The notes: generated by a model from the sequence alone, not told the origin. DNA of 45,277 nt from Adlercreutzia sp. ZJ141 (GCF_011038965.1 NZ_JAAKEB010000016.1:1-45277), one strand, 5' to 3'. Positions 25,009 through 31,681 are shown, numbered from the stretch's first letter. Numbers and translations are program-made.

Positions 25009-25455
25009 ATGAAAGGGCTCTTGGGCGAGTTTAAGGAATTTATCAACCGCGGCAATGTGATGGACTTGGCCATTGGCGTCATTATCGGCGGCGCGTTCAC
25101 GGGTATCGTCACATCGTTGACCGACAGCATCATCAACCCGCTGATCGCCGTCATCGCCGGTGGCGGAGCAGACTCCATTTCGGGATTGGTGGTTCCTGGC
25201 ACCAACATCGACTTCGGAGCGTTCTTAAGCGCCATCATTAACTTCCTTATTGTGGCATTGGTCGTGTTCTTCCTGGTGAAAGGCATTAACAACCTGCAGA
25301 ACATGGGCAACAAACTGGCCCATCGCGGCGGCGAAGACGAATGTGCGGAAGAGCCCGTAGCACCCACCTGCCCCTTCTGCCTGGAAGAAGTGAAGGCCGG
25401 GGCAACCCGCTGCCCCCACTGCGCCGGCGCATTCGACACGCCTGCTGGAGAGTAA
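25009..25455 (+). CDS. mscL: MscL large-conductance mechanosensitive channel with C-terminal zinc ribbon
   Basis: 148 residues; ATG at 25009 with GGAGA upstream. MscL opens under membrane tension to release solutes in hypo-osmotic shock. The family N-terminus LLGEFKEFINRGNVMDLAIGVIIGGAFTGIVTSLTDSIINPL is present, with TM2 at ALSAIINFLIVALVVFFLVKGINNL-type residues about 68-90. Instead of the usual short helical bundle alone, the C-terminus adds CPFCLEEVKAGATRCPHC, a CxxC...CxxC zinc ribbon, about residues 121-142. A terminator follows at 25495. Confidence 0.95.
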   Translation: MKGLLGEFKEFINRGNVMDLAIGVIIGGAFTGIVTSLTDSIINPLIAVIAGGGADSISGLVVPGTNIDFGAFLSAIINFLIVALVVFFLVKGINNLQNMGNKLAHRGGEDECAEEPVAPTCPFCLEEVKAGATRCPHCAGAFDTPAGE

Positions 25456-25494
25456 CGATACCACTGGCACTGCATCAGCTTTTGCTTCAACGTC

Positions 25495-25533
25495 GGAGAC
25501 CCCGCAGCTCGCTTGGCGAGTTACGGGGTCTCC
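25495..25533 (+). terminator. Terminator after mscL
   Basis: GGAGACCCCG (25495-25504) pairs perfectly with CGGGGTCTCC (25524-25533); an inner CTCGC/GCGAG stem extends it. It is followed by TGTTGCTCT. It may also serve the convergent gene ending at 25620. Confidence 0.7.
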
Positions 25534-25619
25534 TGTTGCTCTGGGAATGTCTATGGTAGCACGCTACGCATCCGAGTTAGAGAACGCGCAACGCTTGGCG
25601 TCGTTTCAGGCGGTACCTC

Positions 25620-26003
25620 TTAACGGCAGCACTGGGGGACGCCATGCTTTACGCGGTCGTGCTCTTCGGCACGCTTGCCGTCGTTGAAGCGATCGAGCGT
25701 TCCCACCAGATATCCGGTAATGCGACGGATGCGGTCGAACGGCACCGCATTGTACTCGTAGAAGATGCCCACATCCTCGCCATCGACATCGAGCGTCAAA
25801 CCCGACACGGTACTGTTGGGGTTGCGCCGATTGCCGCGCTCGATATATGCGCGAACTTCCTGCTCGGTTACGCGCACATCGGTATCGTGAGCGTAGTTCA
25901 CCTTCACGGACACATCCCTCACCATGAAAACGTCCTGCAAGGGCTTCTGATCTTGCTGAAGATTCTGCTGAACCTGGTTTCGCTCCAACACCGCCGTTGC
26001 CAT
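25620..26003 (-). CDS. Small protein resembling the C-terminal end of anaerobic ribonucleotide reductase (NrdD)
   Basis: 127 residues; ATG at 26003 with a perfect AGGAGG. The C-terminal segment RIRRITGYLVGTLDRFNDGKRAEEHDRVKHG matches the glycyl-radical region of NrdD (pattern R-(V/I)-x-G-Y-...-RFN-x-GK-x-x-E-x-x-x-R-V-K-H). The first ~45 residues are Gln-rich, then VRDVSVKVNYAHDTDVRVTEQEVRAYIERG. The ~600-residue reductase barrel is missing, and the CxxC zinc pairs are not visible; the tail ends CCR. It may be a stand-alone partner or spare part of NrdD, or an unrelated use of the motif. An ATGCTA-N9-TAGCAT element, shared with cydAB, lies upstream. Confidence 0.6.
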   Translation of the reverse strand: MATAVLERNQVQQNLQQDQKPLQDVFMVRDVSVKVNYAHDTDVRVTEQEVRAYIERGNRRNPNSTVSGLTLDVDGEDVGIFYEYNAVPFDRIRRITGYLVGTLDRFNDGKRAEEHDRVKHGVPQCCR

Positions 26004-26080
26004 GACAGCCTCCTTCGCTTCATCTCGCCGCCACAACACATTGGCTTACAGGTGCTGCGGCAACGTTGTAATCATTTTTT

Positions 26081-26106
26081 GTTCGCAGCAAATTCCCACT
26101 GCGAAC
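26081..26106. repeat. Inverted repeat GTTCGCAG...CTGCGAAC
   Basis: Perfect 8-bp arms (26081-26088 and 26099-26106) with a 10-nt centre, 78 bp upstream of the NrdD-like ATG. A run of six T precedes it on the plus strand, so it is not a terminator for either flanking gene. TTGACA is next to it on the minus strand (26113-26108). Confidence 0.45.
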
Positions 26107-26124
26107 TTGTCAAATGTCTCGGAT

Positions 26125-26145
26125 ATGCTACAAATTAAGTAGCAT
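26125..26145. promoter_or_regulatory. ATGCTA-N9-TAGCAT operator candidate, copy 1
   Basis: ATGCTA (26125-26130), nine bases, TAGCAT (26140-26145), flanked by AT and TT. The same element with the same spacing and flanks lies just upstream of the cydAB -35 at 38116-38136. A dimeric transcription factor is the simplest reading. Confidence 0.5.
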
Positions 26146-26283
26146 TTTCAAGCTCGAGGCAATCCTACCAGAAAATGTAGGGCACAGCAAGATAGACTCC
26201 CATATATTGTGGATCACACACTACCAACACGTTTAGCCAGCGTTACACGCTCCGCATCGTCAGAACCGCACGACTACCTCGCG

Positions 26284-27267
26284 CTATTCCCTTCCCTTCG
26301 CGAAGAAGGCGACTGCGATAGCACCAGGTCCCACGTGCGTGCCAATAGCACTGCCAACGGTGCGAATGGGCAAATCTTCCACATGATCAGCCCACAGATG
26401 ACGACTGTCCTGCATATACTTGCGAATAAGGTCATCGTTCAGGCCCGAGTACGCCAACGCGTACGGTTTCGAGAAGTCGACGCCGCCCACTTTCTCGATC
26501 GCTTGGATCAGCAAGTTGTTGCCCTTCTTGCTGCCGCGTGCCTTGCCAAGCAGCACAACCTCGCCATCCTCAATGGTGATCACCGGTTTGATGGAAAGCA
26601 GCGTGCCCGCCGTCGCAACCGCTGCAGAAATGCGTCCGCCGCGGCGCAGGTACTCAAGCGTGTCGAGCAAGCCAAGAACGCATATGTTGCGCTTTTCGCG
26701 GTCGAGCGCGCAAGCGATATCGGCGGCATCCATGCCCTGATCACGCAGGTGCATGCCCCGTTCAATGAGAATGCGCTCGCCGATGGTTGCGCTCTCGCTA
26801 TCCACCACGAAGACCTTACCCTCATATCCATGCGCTGCAGCACACGCGCTTTCATACGTGCCCGACAGCTTCCCAGATATAGTAACAACAACAGCTGTGT
26901 CACCTGCGGAAACTATGCGTTCGAACACCTCTTCGAACGCATAGGGAACAACTTGGCTCGTTTTCGGCAGCTCATCGCTTTCGATAAGCTTCTCGTAGAA
27001 CTCAGCATGCGACAACGTAATCCCGTCGAGATATTCTTCGCGATTACCCTGCTCATCGCAAAACGCTACCGTCAATGGCAAGAATGCATCACCGACTACT
27101 TCGTCGGCTCGGGGCGCACGTGCACCATCTCCCGCCAGCACGTCATCGGCTCGGGGCGCACGCGCACCATCTCCCGCAAGCATATCGCTTCCGAGGGTCG
27201 CTTCTTGGCACGGACACGCCAGCTCAACCATGTCCGATGCCGAGTCAATCACAAAACGAACAGTCAT
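26284..27267 (-). CDS. DegV/FakB-family fatty-acid-binding protein with tandem insert
   Basis: 327 residues; AAAGGA precedes the ATG at 27267. DegV proteins hold a fatty acid and, as FakB, present it to the kinase FakA for phosphorylation. Core motifs: MTVRFVIDSASDM, then TSQVVPYAFEEVFERIVSAGD, TISGKLSGTYESA, VDSESATIGERILI, LEYLRRGGRIS, LLSIKPVITIEDGEV and the GPGAIAVAFFA end. Between the first strand and FLPLTVAF an extra ~30 residues repeat LAGDGARAPRADDV/LAGDGARAPRADEV, a 42-bp duplication not expected in the family. A TTTGA/TCAAA palindrome lies upstream. No fakA is seen in the window. Confidence 0.92.
   Translation of the reverse strand: MTVRFVIDSASDMVELACPCQEATLGSDMLAGDGARAPRADDVLAGDGARAPRADEVVGDAFLPLTVAFCDEQGNREEYLDGITLSHAEFYEKLIESDELPKTSQVVPYAFEEVFERIVSAGDTAVVVTISGKLSGTYESACAAAHGYEGKVFVVDSESATIGERILIERGMHLRDQGMDAADIACALDREKRNICVLGLLDTLEYLRRGGRISAAVATAGTLLSIKPVITIEDGEVVLLGKARGSKKGNNLLIQAIEKVGGVDFSKPYALAYSGLNDDLIRKYMQDSRHLWADHVEDLPIRTVGSAIGTHVGPGAIAVAFFAKGRE
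27104..27187. repeat. 42-bp tandem duplication inside the DegV-type gene
   Basis: Two head-to-tail copies, about 27104-27145 and 27146-27187, differ at a few bases (e.g. CACGTGCACC against CACGCGCACC). They encode two 14-residue copies of LAGDGARAPRAD(D/E)V. The unit length keeps the frame. Confidence 0.85.
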
Positions 27268-27330
27268 GTTCGGATCCTTTCAATTTAGGCGCGCGAATCA
27301 GAAACTTGCCTCGCACGCTTGACGAATAAT

Positions 27331-27349
27331 TAGTTTGACTATCAAACTA
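27331..27349. promoter_or_regulatory. TAGTTTGA-cta-TCAAACTA palindrome (MarR/FabT-type operator candidate)
   Basis: Perfect 8-bp arms around 3 bases, 64 bp upstream of the DegV/FakB ATG. Sites of the TTTGA...TCAAA form are bound by MarR-family regulators, including FabT, which controls fatty-acid genes in lactic acid bacteria. That fits a FakB-like target, but no such regulator is encoded in the window. Confidence 0.5.
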
Positions 27350-27517
27350 TTTCGTCATCATACGCGTTCTTTCGCACTGTTGATTTAGCTTCAAAAAGAA
27401 ACGAAGAAACTGCACGCAATAGCACTCGATCTTCTGAGAACCGCCCTAAAGGCGCTAGGGAAACCTTGGTGCGACAATTTCGTCAATCAGTTGGCACCGA
27501 CAAGAACAGAACGCTGC

Positions 27518-27526
27518 TGCTACAAT
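27518..27526 (+). promoter_or_regulatory. Extended -10 of the DUF3791-DUF3990 operon
   Basis: TG-C-TACAAT at 27518-27526, 28 bp before the ATG at 27555; transcription would start near 27533. TTGGCA at 27491 is too far away for a -35. Confidence 0.45.
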
Positions 27527-27554
27527 GCATAAAAGCACATGAAAAGAGGCTGCT

Positions 27555-27770
27555 ATGTCCATCGAACAAATTGAGTTCGTCACATACTGTATAGGAAATC
27601 TCTCCAAACGTCTCGGTCTATCTCAGTCCGAAATATACAACATGCTCGCCACGAGCGGGATTCTTGACGGCTACATCATCGAAGCGTATGACGTACTTCA
27701 TACATTTGGCAAGGAATACCTCATGGATGATCTTGTTGAATACATGCACGAAAAGGGGCTGATAGCATGA
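27555..27770 (+). CDS. DUF3791 protein, probable antitoxin of the DUF3990 module
   Basis: 71 residues, starting behind GAGGC. All-helical and small: EFVTYCIGNLSKRLGLSQSEIYNMLATSGILDGYIIEAYDVLHTFGKEYLMDDLVEYM. The pattern F-x-x-Y-x-I...L-x-x-S...Y...L-x-x-S-G-I-L-x-G-Y-I is that of DUF3791. Genes of this family lie next to DUF3990 genes. The stop overlaps the DUF3990 start (ATGA), so the two are made together, the usual antitoxin-first order. Confidence 0.85.
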   Translation: MSIEQIEFVTYCIGNLSKRLGLSQSEIYNMLATSGILDGYIIEAYDVLHTFGKEYLMDDLVEYMHEKGLIA

Positions 27771-28240
27771 GGGTCTACCATGCATCCCCCTACGTAGTAG
27801 AAAGCCCCGACACAGTCCATTCGAGGAACAACCTCGATTTTGGCCGCGGATTTTACGTTACCACGATGCGCGAACAGGCAGTAAGCTACGCAAGGCGTTT
27901 CACCCTTCGAAAGAAAGCGGCATTCCTTAACGAATACAACTTCGACGAGGCGGCCGTTGAATTATTCAAAGTTCTTCGTTTCGATGCTTACGATGAAGAT
28001 TGGCTTGACTTCGTAATGAGCTGCAGAAAAGACGACGATCAAACCGACTGGGACATTGTCTTTGGAGGCATCGCAAATGACAGAGTGTTTACCACAGTCG
28101 ATTTATATTTCGCGGGCGAAATAACCAAACAAGAAGCGCTCGGACGTCTCGCGTACGAAAAACCCAATGATCAACTGTGTATTCGAAACCAGAAAGCCCT
28201 TGATATTCTGCTCAGTTTTATCGGCGCAAAGGAGCTGTGA
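27767..28240 (+). CDS. DUF3990 protein, ADP-ribosyltransferase-like, probable toxin
   Basis: 157 residues. The N-terminus VYHASPYVVESPDT...SRNNLDFGRGFYVTTMREQAVSYARR is the DUF3990 signature; it resembles the NAD-binding start of small ADP-ribosyltransferases (His in YHAS, Tyr in GFYVTT). Near the end NDQLCIRNQKAL gives the conserved Asn-Asp-Gln. The centre has DWDIVFGGIANDRVFTTVDLYF. By family knowledge this is a likely NAD-using toxin; target unknown. It sits between two DUF3791-like genes with overlapping starts and stops. Confidence 0.82.
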   Translation: MRVYHASPYVVESPDTVHSRNNLDFGRGFYVTTMREQAVSYARRFTLRKKAAFLNEYNFDEAAVELFKVLRFDAYDEDWLDFVMSCRKDDDQTDWDIVFGGIANDRVFTTVDLYFAGEITKQEALGRLAYEKPNDQLCIRNQKALDILLSFIGAKEL

Positions 28241-28464
28241 TGAGCGCAGAAGGTAAACAGACGGTGTTGCAAATGAAGTATGCGCGCATCATCGCTACGA
28301 TTGCAGAAAAAGAAAACGTCAGCGCGCAAAAAGCCCTGAGTATTTTCTACAACTCGGAAACTATGCCTCTCATTCAAGAGGGAGTCGCTGATTTGCATTG
28401 CCGAAGCGATGAGTATTTGGCCGAGGAAATCCTACGGGAGCGACCAAATGTGTCAGACACCTGA
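28240..28464 (+). CDS. Second DUF3791-like small protein
   Basis: 74 residues. ATG at 28240 shares one base with the DUF3990 stop (TGATG) and has AAGGAG 5 nt upstream; a GTG at 28237 is the alternative. The helical sequence VLQMKYARIIATIAEKENVSAQKALSIFYNSETMPLIQEGVADLHCRSDEYLAEEI has the same length class as the first DUF3791 protein and the same position next to DUF3990, but weak identity to it. It may be a second antitoxin. The gene ends just before the duplication scar at 28472. Confidence 0.75.
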   Translation: MSAEGKQTVLQMKYARIIATIAEKENVSAQKALSIFYNSETMPLIQEGVADLHCRSDEYLAEEILRERPNVSDT

Positions 28465-28471
28465 TGACATT

Positions 28472-28544
28472 CGCTTCTGTCATCCATAGATAGACACCTT
28501 ATCCCGCTCACTCCTTATAATGCATGCGTTTTGCATGTATTATA
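28472..28544 (-). pseudogene. Scar of a second MNT-HEPN / vapB-operator copy
   Basis: 28472-28509 matches 30359-30396 over about 38 bp with three differences. On the minus strand it encodes the last residues of the MNT protein (ERDKVSIYG, stop) and the first of the HEPN protein (MDD). 28531-28544 matches the right half of the vapBC operator with its TATAAT (31671-31684) base for base. The left operator half is degenerate. So vapBC and nearly all of MNT and HEPN have been deleted here, leaving the two outer edges fused. Confidence 0.75.
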
Positions 28545-28579
28545 CCCTCCATAAACGAGAGCACAAGACCTTATCCGCC

Positions 28580-29197
28580 TTATCGAGGAGGCGTACTTTG
28601 GGGTTGGTTGCAGTAAAGCGAATCGTTGATGTACCTCTCCACAACGCAGGTGGCCGACTCCCTTGGGTTTTCTCCTTTGGAAATCGCTTGCAATACCGCT
28701 CCGTCAATTTGAATGCTCAGCATGCACGCATCAATGTCAATGCCTGCTTTGCTCAAAAGCTCTTCGATCAACAGATTCAATTTGCGACGCCTCTTTTGGT
28801 AAACCACATTGAGGGGCTTTTCTTTCTCGGCAAGCAGCATCTGCTTGTAATAGCCCACCAAAACAGTGTTGTCATCAGGAAGGCACGTTCTTATGAGAAG
28901 GTCAACAATTCGTTCCCTGATCTCTTCCGCATGCATCTTCTCAACCTCAAGGACCACCTCTTCCGACTGTTTGAGCATGAGGTTCACAATGGAGTTGGCA
29001 CCTTCGTGCAAAAGCCGATCGATGGAGCTGAAGTAGTGCGGTATCTGCGATCGAGGAATTCGCGCCAACTTAGCAACGCTATCGTACGTCACATTGGCAG
29101 GCCCTTCCTTAAGCATGATGTCAGCAGCGGTCAAGATAATGGTTGTCCGCATGATCTGCTCTTTGAGGTATTCTGGAGCTGAAGATGACGTACTCAT
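28580..29197 (-). CDS. TetR-type regulator, copy A
   Basis: 205 residues; ATG at 29197 with GGGAG upstream. The N-terminal HTH reads RTTIILTAADIMLKEGPANVTYDSVAKLARIPRSQIPHYFSSIDRLLHEG, the usual TetR three-helix unit followed by the Y-F-S-S-I-D link. The rest is a helical ligand-binding domain (VGYYKQMLLAEKEKPLNVVYQKRR). About 70% of residues equal the copy at 31805-32398; the C-terminal ten residues differ. It lies downstream of a transporter remnant. It may still regulate the intact transporter unit, as the HTH is nearly the same. Confidence 0.88.
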   Translation of the reverse strand: MSTSSSAPEYLKEQIMRTTIILTAADIMLKEGPANVTYDSVAKLARIPRSQIPHYFSSIDRLLHEGANSIVNLMLKQSEEVVLEVEKMHAEEIRERIVDLLIRTCLPDDNTVLVGYYKQMLLAEKEKPLNVVYQKRRRKLNLLIEELLSKAGIDIDACMLSIQIDGAVLQAISKGENPRESATCVVERYINDSLYCNQPQSTPPR

Positions 29198-29368
29198 AGA
29201 CTCCCGCTATCCTGAAATTACGTGGCTAACAAAAGCACTGAGCTTCCTTGCGGTTAAGCCGCTGGTGCCGCTGCGGGATAGGGGTAAACTGCAGCGGCAC
29301 CAGGAGAGGAACCATAGAGCTGCCGTGGGGGCGTGAAATGGGGAAACTCGGCAGCTCCATGCGGAGGA

Positions 29369-29680
29369 TTAGCTGGAGACTTCTTCGTCAGGCAAAGGCG
29401 TCCCGTTCTTCATCAGGTACCACACACCGTAGTTCGGCCGAGGCGACGAGACTACCTTAGGCTTGCGATCCATGATGTTCTTTCGAACCATGAATGCCAG
29501 CAGCGCTGCACCGACGCACCCAATGAACAGGATCGCGAATATGCACTGCAATCCGTATGCAGTAACGTACTGAAAGAGCTCTTGGCCTGTAGCGAATCCA
29601 GAGCCTATTACCAACGCAATAATGGCACCTGCAAGAATTGCAGCCTTACGCCAACAGATTCCACCACCCGGGCTTACCAT
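29369..29680 (-). pseudogene. YkvI-type transporter with large internal deletion, copy A
   Basis: 103 codons from the ATG at 29680 (GAGAAG upstream). The first ~35 residues (GGGICWRKAAILAGAIIALVIG, then SGFATGQELFQYVTAYGLQC) and the last ~55 (VGAALLAFMVRKNIMDR...NYGVWYLMKNGTPLPDEE) match the two ends of the 401-residue transporter at 32573-33778. About 300 internal residues are missing, but the frame is kept. The product would have two membrane helices instead of about ten, so transport is excluded. Confidence 0.85.
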
Positions 29681-29797
29681 CTTCTTCTCCTTATCGGTAG
29701 CAGTCGTTAACGGGCGCTCTCGAGCTTTGGTGTTGATTTTGACGTCAGTAACCAACGAACTAAGCGGCATTCTATCAAGGCCGATCTGTATTTTCAA

Positions 29798-29809
29798 TAA
29801 TCGCGATTA
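29798..29809. promoter_or_regulatory. TAATCGCGATTA box, copy A
   Basis: A perfect 12-bp palindrome upstream of the truncated transporter gene, identical to 33895-33906. It is a candidate binding site for the linked TetR proteins. Confidence 0.45.
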
Positions 29810-29845
29810 GTTCATCAATTATTCATTTTGGTGCAACTGCAGGAT

Positions 29846-30026
29846 CTTTTATATCACTTGCACAACTATTTGAAGTCATACCGTGCCATAGTAATATTCG
29901 GGCTATTACTATGAATCGTTTAACACCACTTTTTTGAAATTCCCCTTCAAGGGGCTTAGGTAGGTGTACCCTAATAGCGGGTTAATTACTGATTTTGAGA
30001 CTCATTCGATTGTCTTGCCACAACCT
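29846..30026. other. AT-rich junction region between duplication copies
   Basis: No gene. A short palindrome CCCCTTCAAGGGG is at 29942-29954, about 70 bp beyond the HEPN stop in its direction of transcription, possibly a weak terminator. The homology of the two duplication copies ends near 29845. Confidence 0.4.
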
Positions 30027-30374
30027 TTACGAGACATAGTCTTCGCAAATGGAAACAAGACTGGGAAGATCTTCAACTATCGCAGTCCAAACAAAATAGA
30101 AATCAAAGCCGCCATACGGATGAGCGATCTTACTGCGCATTTTAGCAACTTCATCCCATGGATAAGACGGATTGATCGCTTTAAATGCATCCTTATGATT
30201 GCTCACAAGCTCACAAATACGCAAAAGCGGCATAGTAAGCAGATCCTGATGAAAAGGGGACTTCGAAAATAGATCTTCGTCGATTCGCTCGCTCTTGATC
30301 CTGCTATCAATCATGCGCGCATTGACGAGAACTTCTTGCACAAGAAACGGACTGATGTCGCTTTTGTCATCCAT
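30027..30374 (-). CDS. HEPN-domain protein (HepT-like), probable RNase toxin
   Basis: 115 residues from the ATG at 30374 (MDDKSDISPFLVQEV). The catalytic-type motif R-x4-H is MRSKIAHPYGG near residue 85, where HEPN RNases have R-x4-6-H followed by Tyr. The small all-helical protein overlaps the end of the MNT gene by 8 bp. In HepT-MntA modules HEPN is the toxin and MNT silences it by AMP transfer to a tyrosine near the active site. The Tyr in AHPYGG is in the right place for that. Activity is inferred. Confidence 0.85.
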   Translation of the reverse strand: MDDKSDISPFLVQEVLVNARMIDSRIKSERIDEDLFSKSPFHQDLLTMPLLRICELVSNHKDAFKAINPSYPWDEVAKMRSKIAHPYGGFDFYFVWTAIVEDLPSLVSICEDYVS

Positions 30375-30654
30375 AGACAGACACCTTGTCCCGCTCGAAT
30401 GCTTCGCGCACAAAGGGATACAGCCTATCGGCTCCACAAATGATATCGACATCACACCCGAGCTGTTTCTCAAGATCAAGATACAGCCCGCCGAGAGCGA
30501 ACCCGAGGGGCTTCTCAAGCTCGATTACAAGATCGACATCCGATTCGGCACAGGCATCACCCCTTGCGTAACTTCCAAAGAGATGGGCGCGTCGAACGCC
30601 GTACTTCGGAGCCACCTGAGCCACTGCAGTAGTTATGTCATCACGTGTAAGCAA
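30367..30654 (-). CDS. MNT nucleotidyltransferase (MntA-like), antitoxin of the HEPN pair
   Basis: 95 residues. The nucleotidyltransferase motif AHLFGSYARGDACAESDVDLVIE contains G-S-x10-D-x-D, the metal-binding pair; a third acid follows in CDVDIIC. This minimal NTase fold is that of MntA antitoxins. The TTG at 30654 is the likely start: GGGGAG is 6 nt upstream and no earlier ATG fits. The gene precedes HEPN and overlaps it by 8 bp. Confidence 0.87.
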   Translation of the reverse strand: MLTRDDITTAVAQVAPKYGVRRAHLFGSYARGDACAESDVDLVIELEKPLGFALGGLYLDLEKQLGCDVDIICGADRLYPFVREAFERDKVSVYG

Positions 30655-30877
30655 ACAAACTCCCCGAAGAACAGCACTTACTTTGTGCCCATTCTAGCAT
30701 AGACCCAGCAAGTAACCGTAACAGTCACGCTGGCATTCTGTTCCAACACTGTCGAAAACTCAATGCTGCCGGAGCGAAACGACGTACCCGCTCAAGTGTG
30801 TCAAAGAGCAGAGTCTCCCCCTAACACATGCACCCCACATATACGAAACAGCCCACAAGGACACCGTTGGCACTCGG
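30655..30877. other. Intergenic, MNT-HEPN to VapC
   Basis: 223 bp without a visible gene or strong stem. It should carry the MNT-HEPN promoter (minus). Confidence 0.4.
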
Positions 30878-31291
30878 CTAAAAAGCAGCATCCAACCAGA
30901 GACAATTCACGCCGTTAGCGGTGCAGAGGGATTGAAGCTTTTTGTCGACAGTGAAGAGAGTGGCACCCAAACGGCGTGCCAACACGAAGTAGAACAGATC
31001 ATAGGACGAATGACCGAGCCTGACCGACTCAGTCATAGCTTCAACCCAAAGATTGCCATCGTCGTAAAAATCATCAACAAGAGCAATAGCATCCCGCCCA
31101 CAATCAATTGCCTCTTCAGGTGTCAGATGTTTTCCGCGCATGTATTTTGTGAGCGCATGGGTAACCTCAGTAACAAGCAGTGTTGGCGCTGCGATTCTTT
31201 CGTCTTTTAAACGCAGTATCTTGAGTGCTTCCCCATATTCCGTTCCCATGACCATGGCGAGGGCGGCATTCGCATCTAGCACGATCATCAT
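30878..31291 (-). CDS. VapC-type PIN-domain RNase toxin
   Basis: 137 residues. PIN motifs: VLDANAAL (first Asp), TEVTHALTKY (Glu), SSYDLFYFVLARRLG (second Asp) and LFTVDKKL (third Asp). All four acidic metal ligands are present, so it is probably active as an Mg-dependent RNase, typically cutting initiator tRNA or rRNA in this family. ATG at 31291 overlaps the antitoxin stop (ATGA), and AGGAGA precedes it. Confidence 0.92.
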   Translation of the reverse strand: MMIVLDANAALAMVMGTEYGEALKILRLKDERIAAPTLLVTEVTHALTKYMRGKHLTPEEAIDCGRDAIALVDDFYDDGNLWVEAMTESVRLGHSSYDLFYFVLARRLGATLFTVDKKLQSLCTANGVNCLWLDAAF

Positions 31292-31644
31292 TTCTCTCCT
31301 GCTACGGCAGCAGCGAGTTCATCGAATCGCACATCGCGCTCGGCACGAGCCTTAGCAAGCATGATGGACGGTTCAGGAATACCGCTACGTAGCTTGCTTT
31401 GTCGCTCACGAGCTCGTCGAAGTATTTCTTCACGTTTGGTATTGCGAGCCTCGCGCTCTGCGAGAGACTCGACAGTAAATGGCCGTCGCTGCTCGGGGGT
31501 ACGCTGCGCCTGATCGCATTCGTGAATTACTTGTTCAACTGAAGCGACAACTTGTTGCGCGATACTTCTATGATTGCGAGCTGCGAAAACACGCAACTCC
31601 CCGTAAAGGTCTTCAGGGAATTCTCTTACTTGCAACGCCGGCAT
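31288..31644 (-). CDS. VapB/FitA-type RHH antitoxin
   Basis: 118 residues; GGGAGG precedes the ATG at 31644. The N-terminus ALQVREFPEDLYGELRVFAARNHRSIAQQVVASVEQVI is a ribbon-helix-helix of the FitA type (one strand, two helices). The C-terminal Arg/Glu-rich helix (REARNTKREEILRRARERQ) would wrap the toxin. First gene of the vapBC operon. The 11-bp palindrome just upstream is the obvious autoregulation site. Confidence 0.88.
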   Translation of the reverse strand: MPALQVREFPEDLYGELRVFAARNHRSIAQQVVASVEQVIHECDQAQRTPEQRRPFTVESLAEREARNTKREEILRRARERQSKLRSGIPEPSIMLAKARAERDVRFDELAAAVAGEK

Positions 31645-31658
31645 AATGTCCTCCCTCT

Positions 31659-31681
31659 AATACATGCAATTTGCATGTATT
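31659..31681. promoter_or_regulatory. vapBC operator over the promoter
   Basis: AATACATGCAA (31659-31669) and TTGCATGTATT (31671-31681) are perfect 11-bp arms around one base. On the minus strand TATAAT (31684-31679) overlaps the arm, and the start point falls inside the palindrome. Binding by the RHH antitoxin would block RNA polymerase. A half-preserved copy remains at 28521-28544. Confidence 0.7.

Larger units (their letters stand above)
28472..29845. repeat. Segmental duplication, decayed copy A
   Basis: Corresponds, in the same orientation, to 30359-33935. It keeps the TetR gene, both ends of the transporter gene, the transporter leader and the TAATCGCGATTA box, and traces of the vapBC operator and MNT-HEPN. 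Two internal deletions make it about 1.4 kb rather than 3.6 kb. Confidence 0.75.

Noticed and set aside
26081-26106. Intrinsic terminator
   Set aside because: The T-run lies on the wrong side of the stem for either neighbouring gene; kept only as an inverted repeat.
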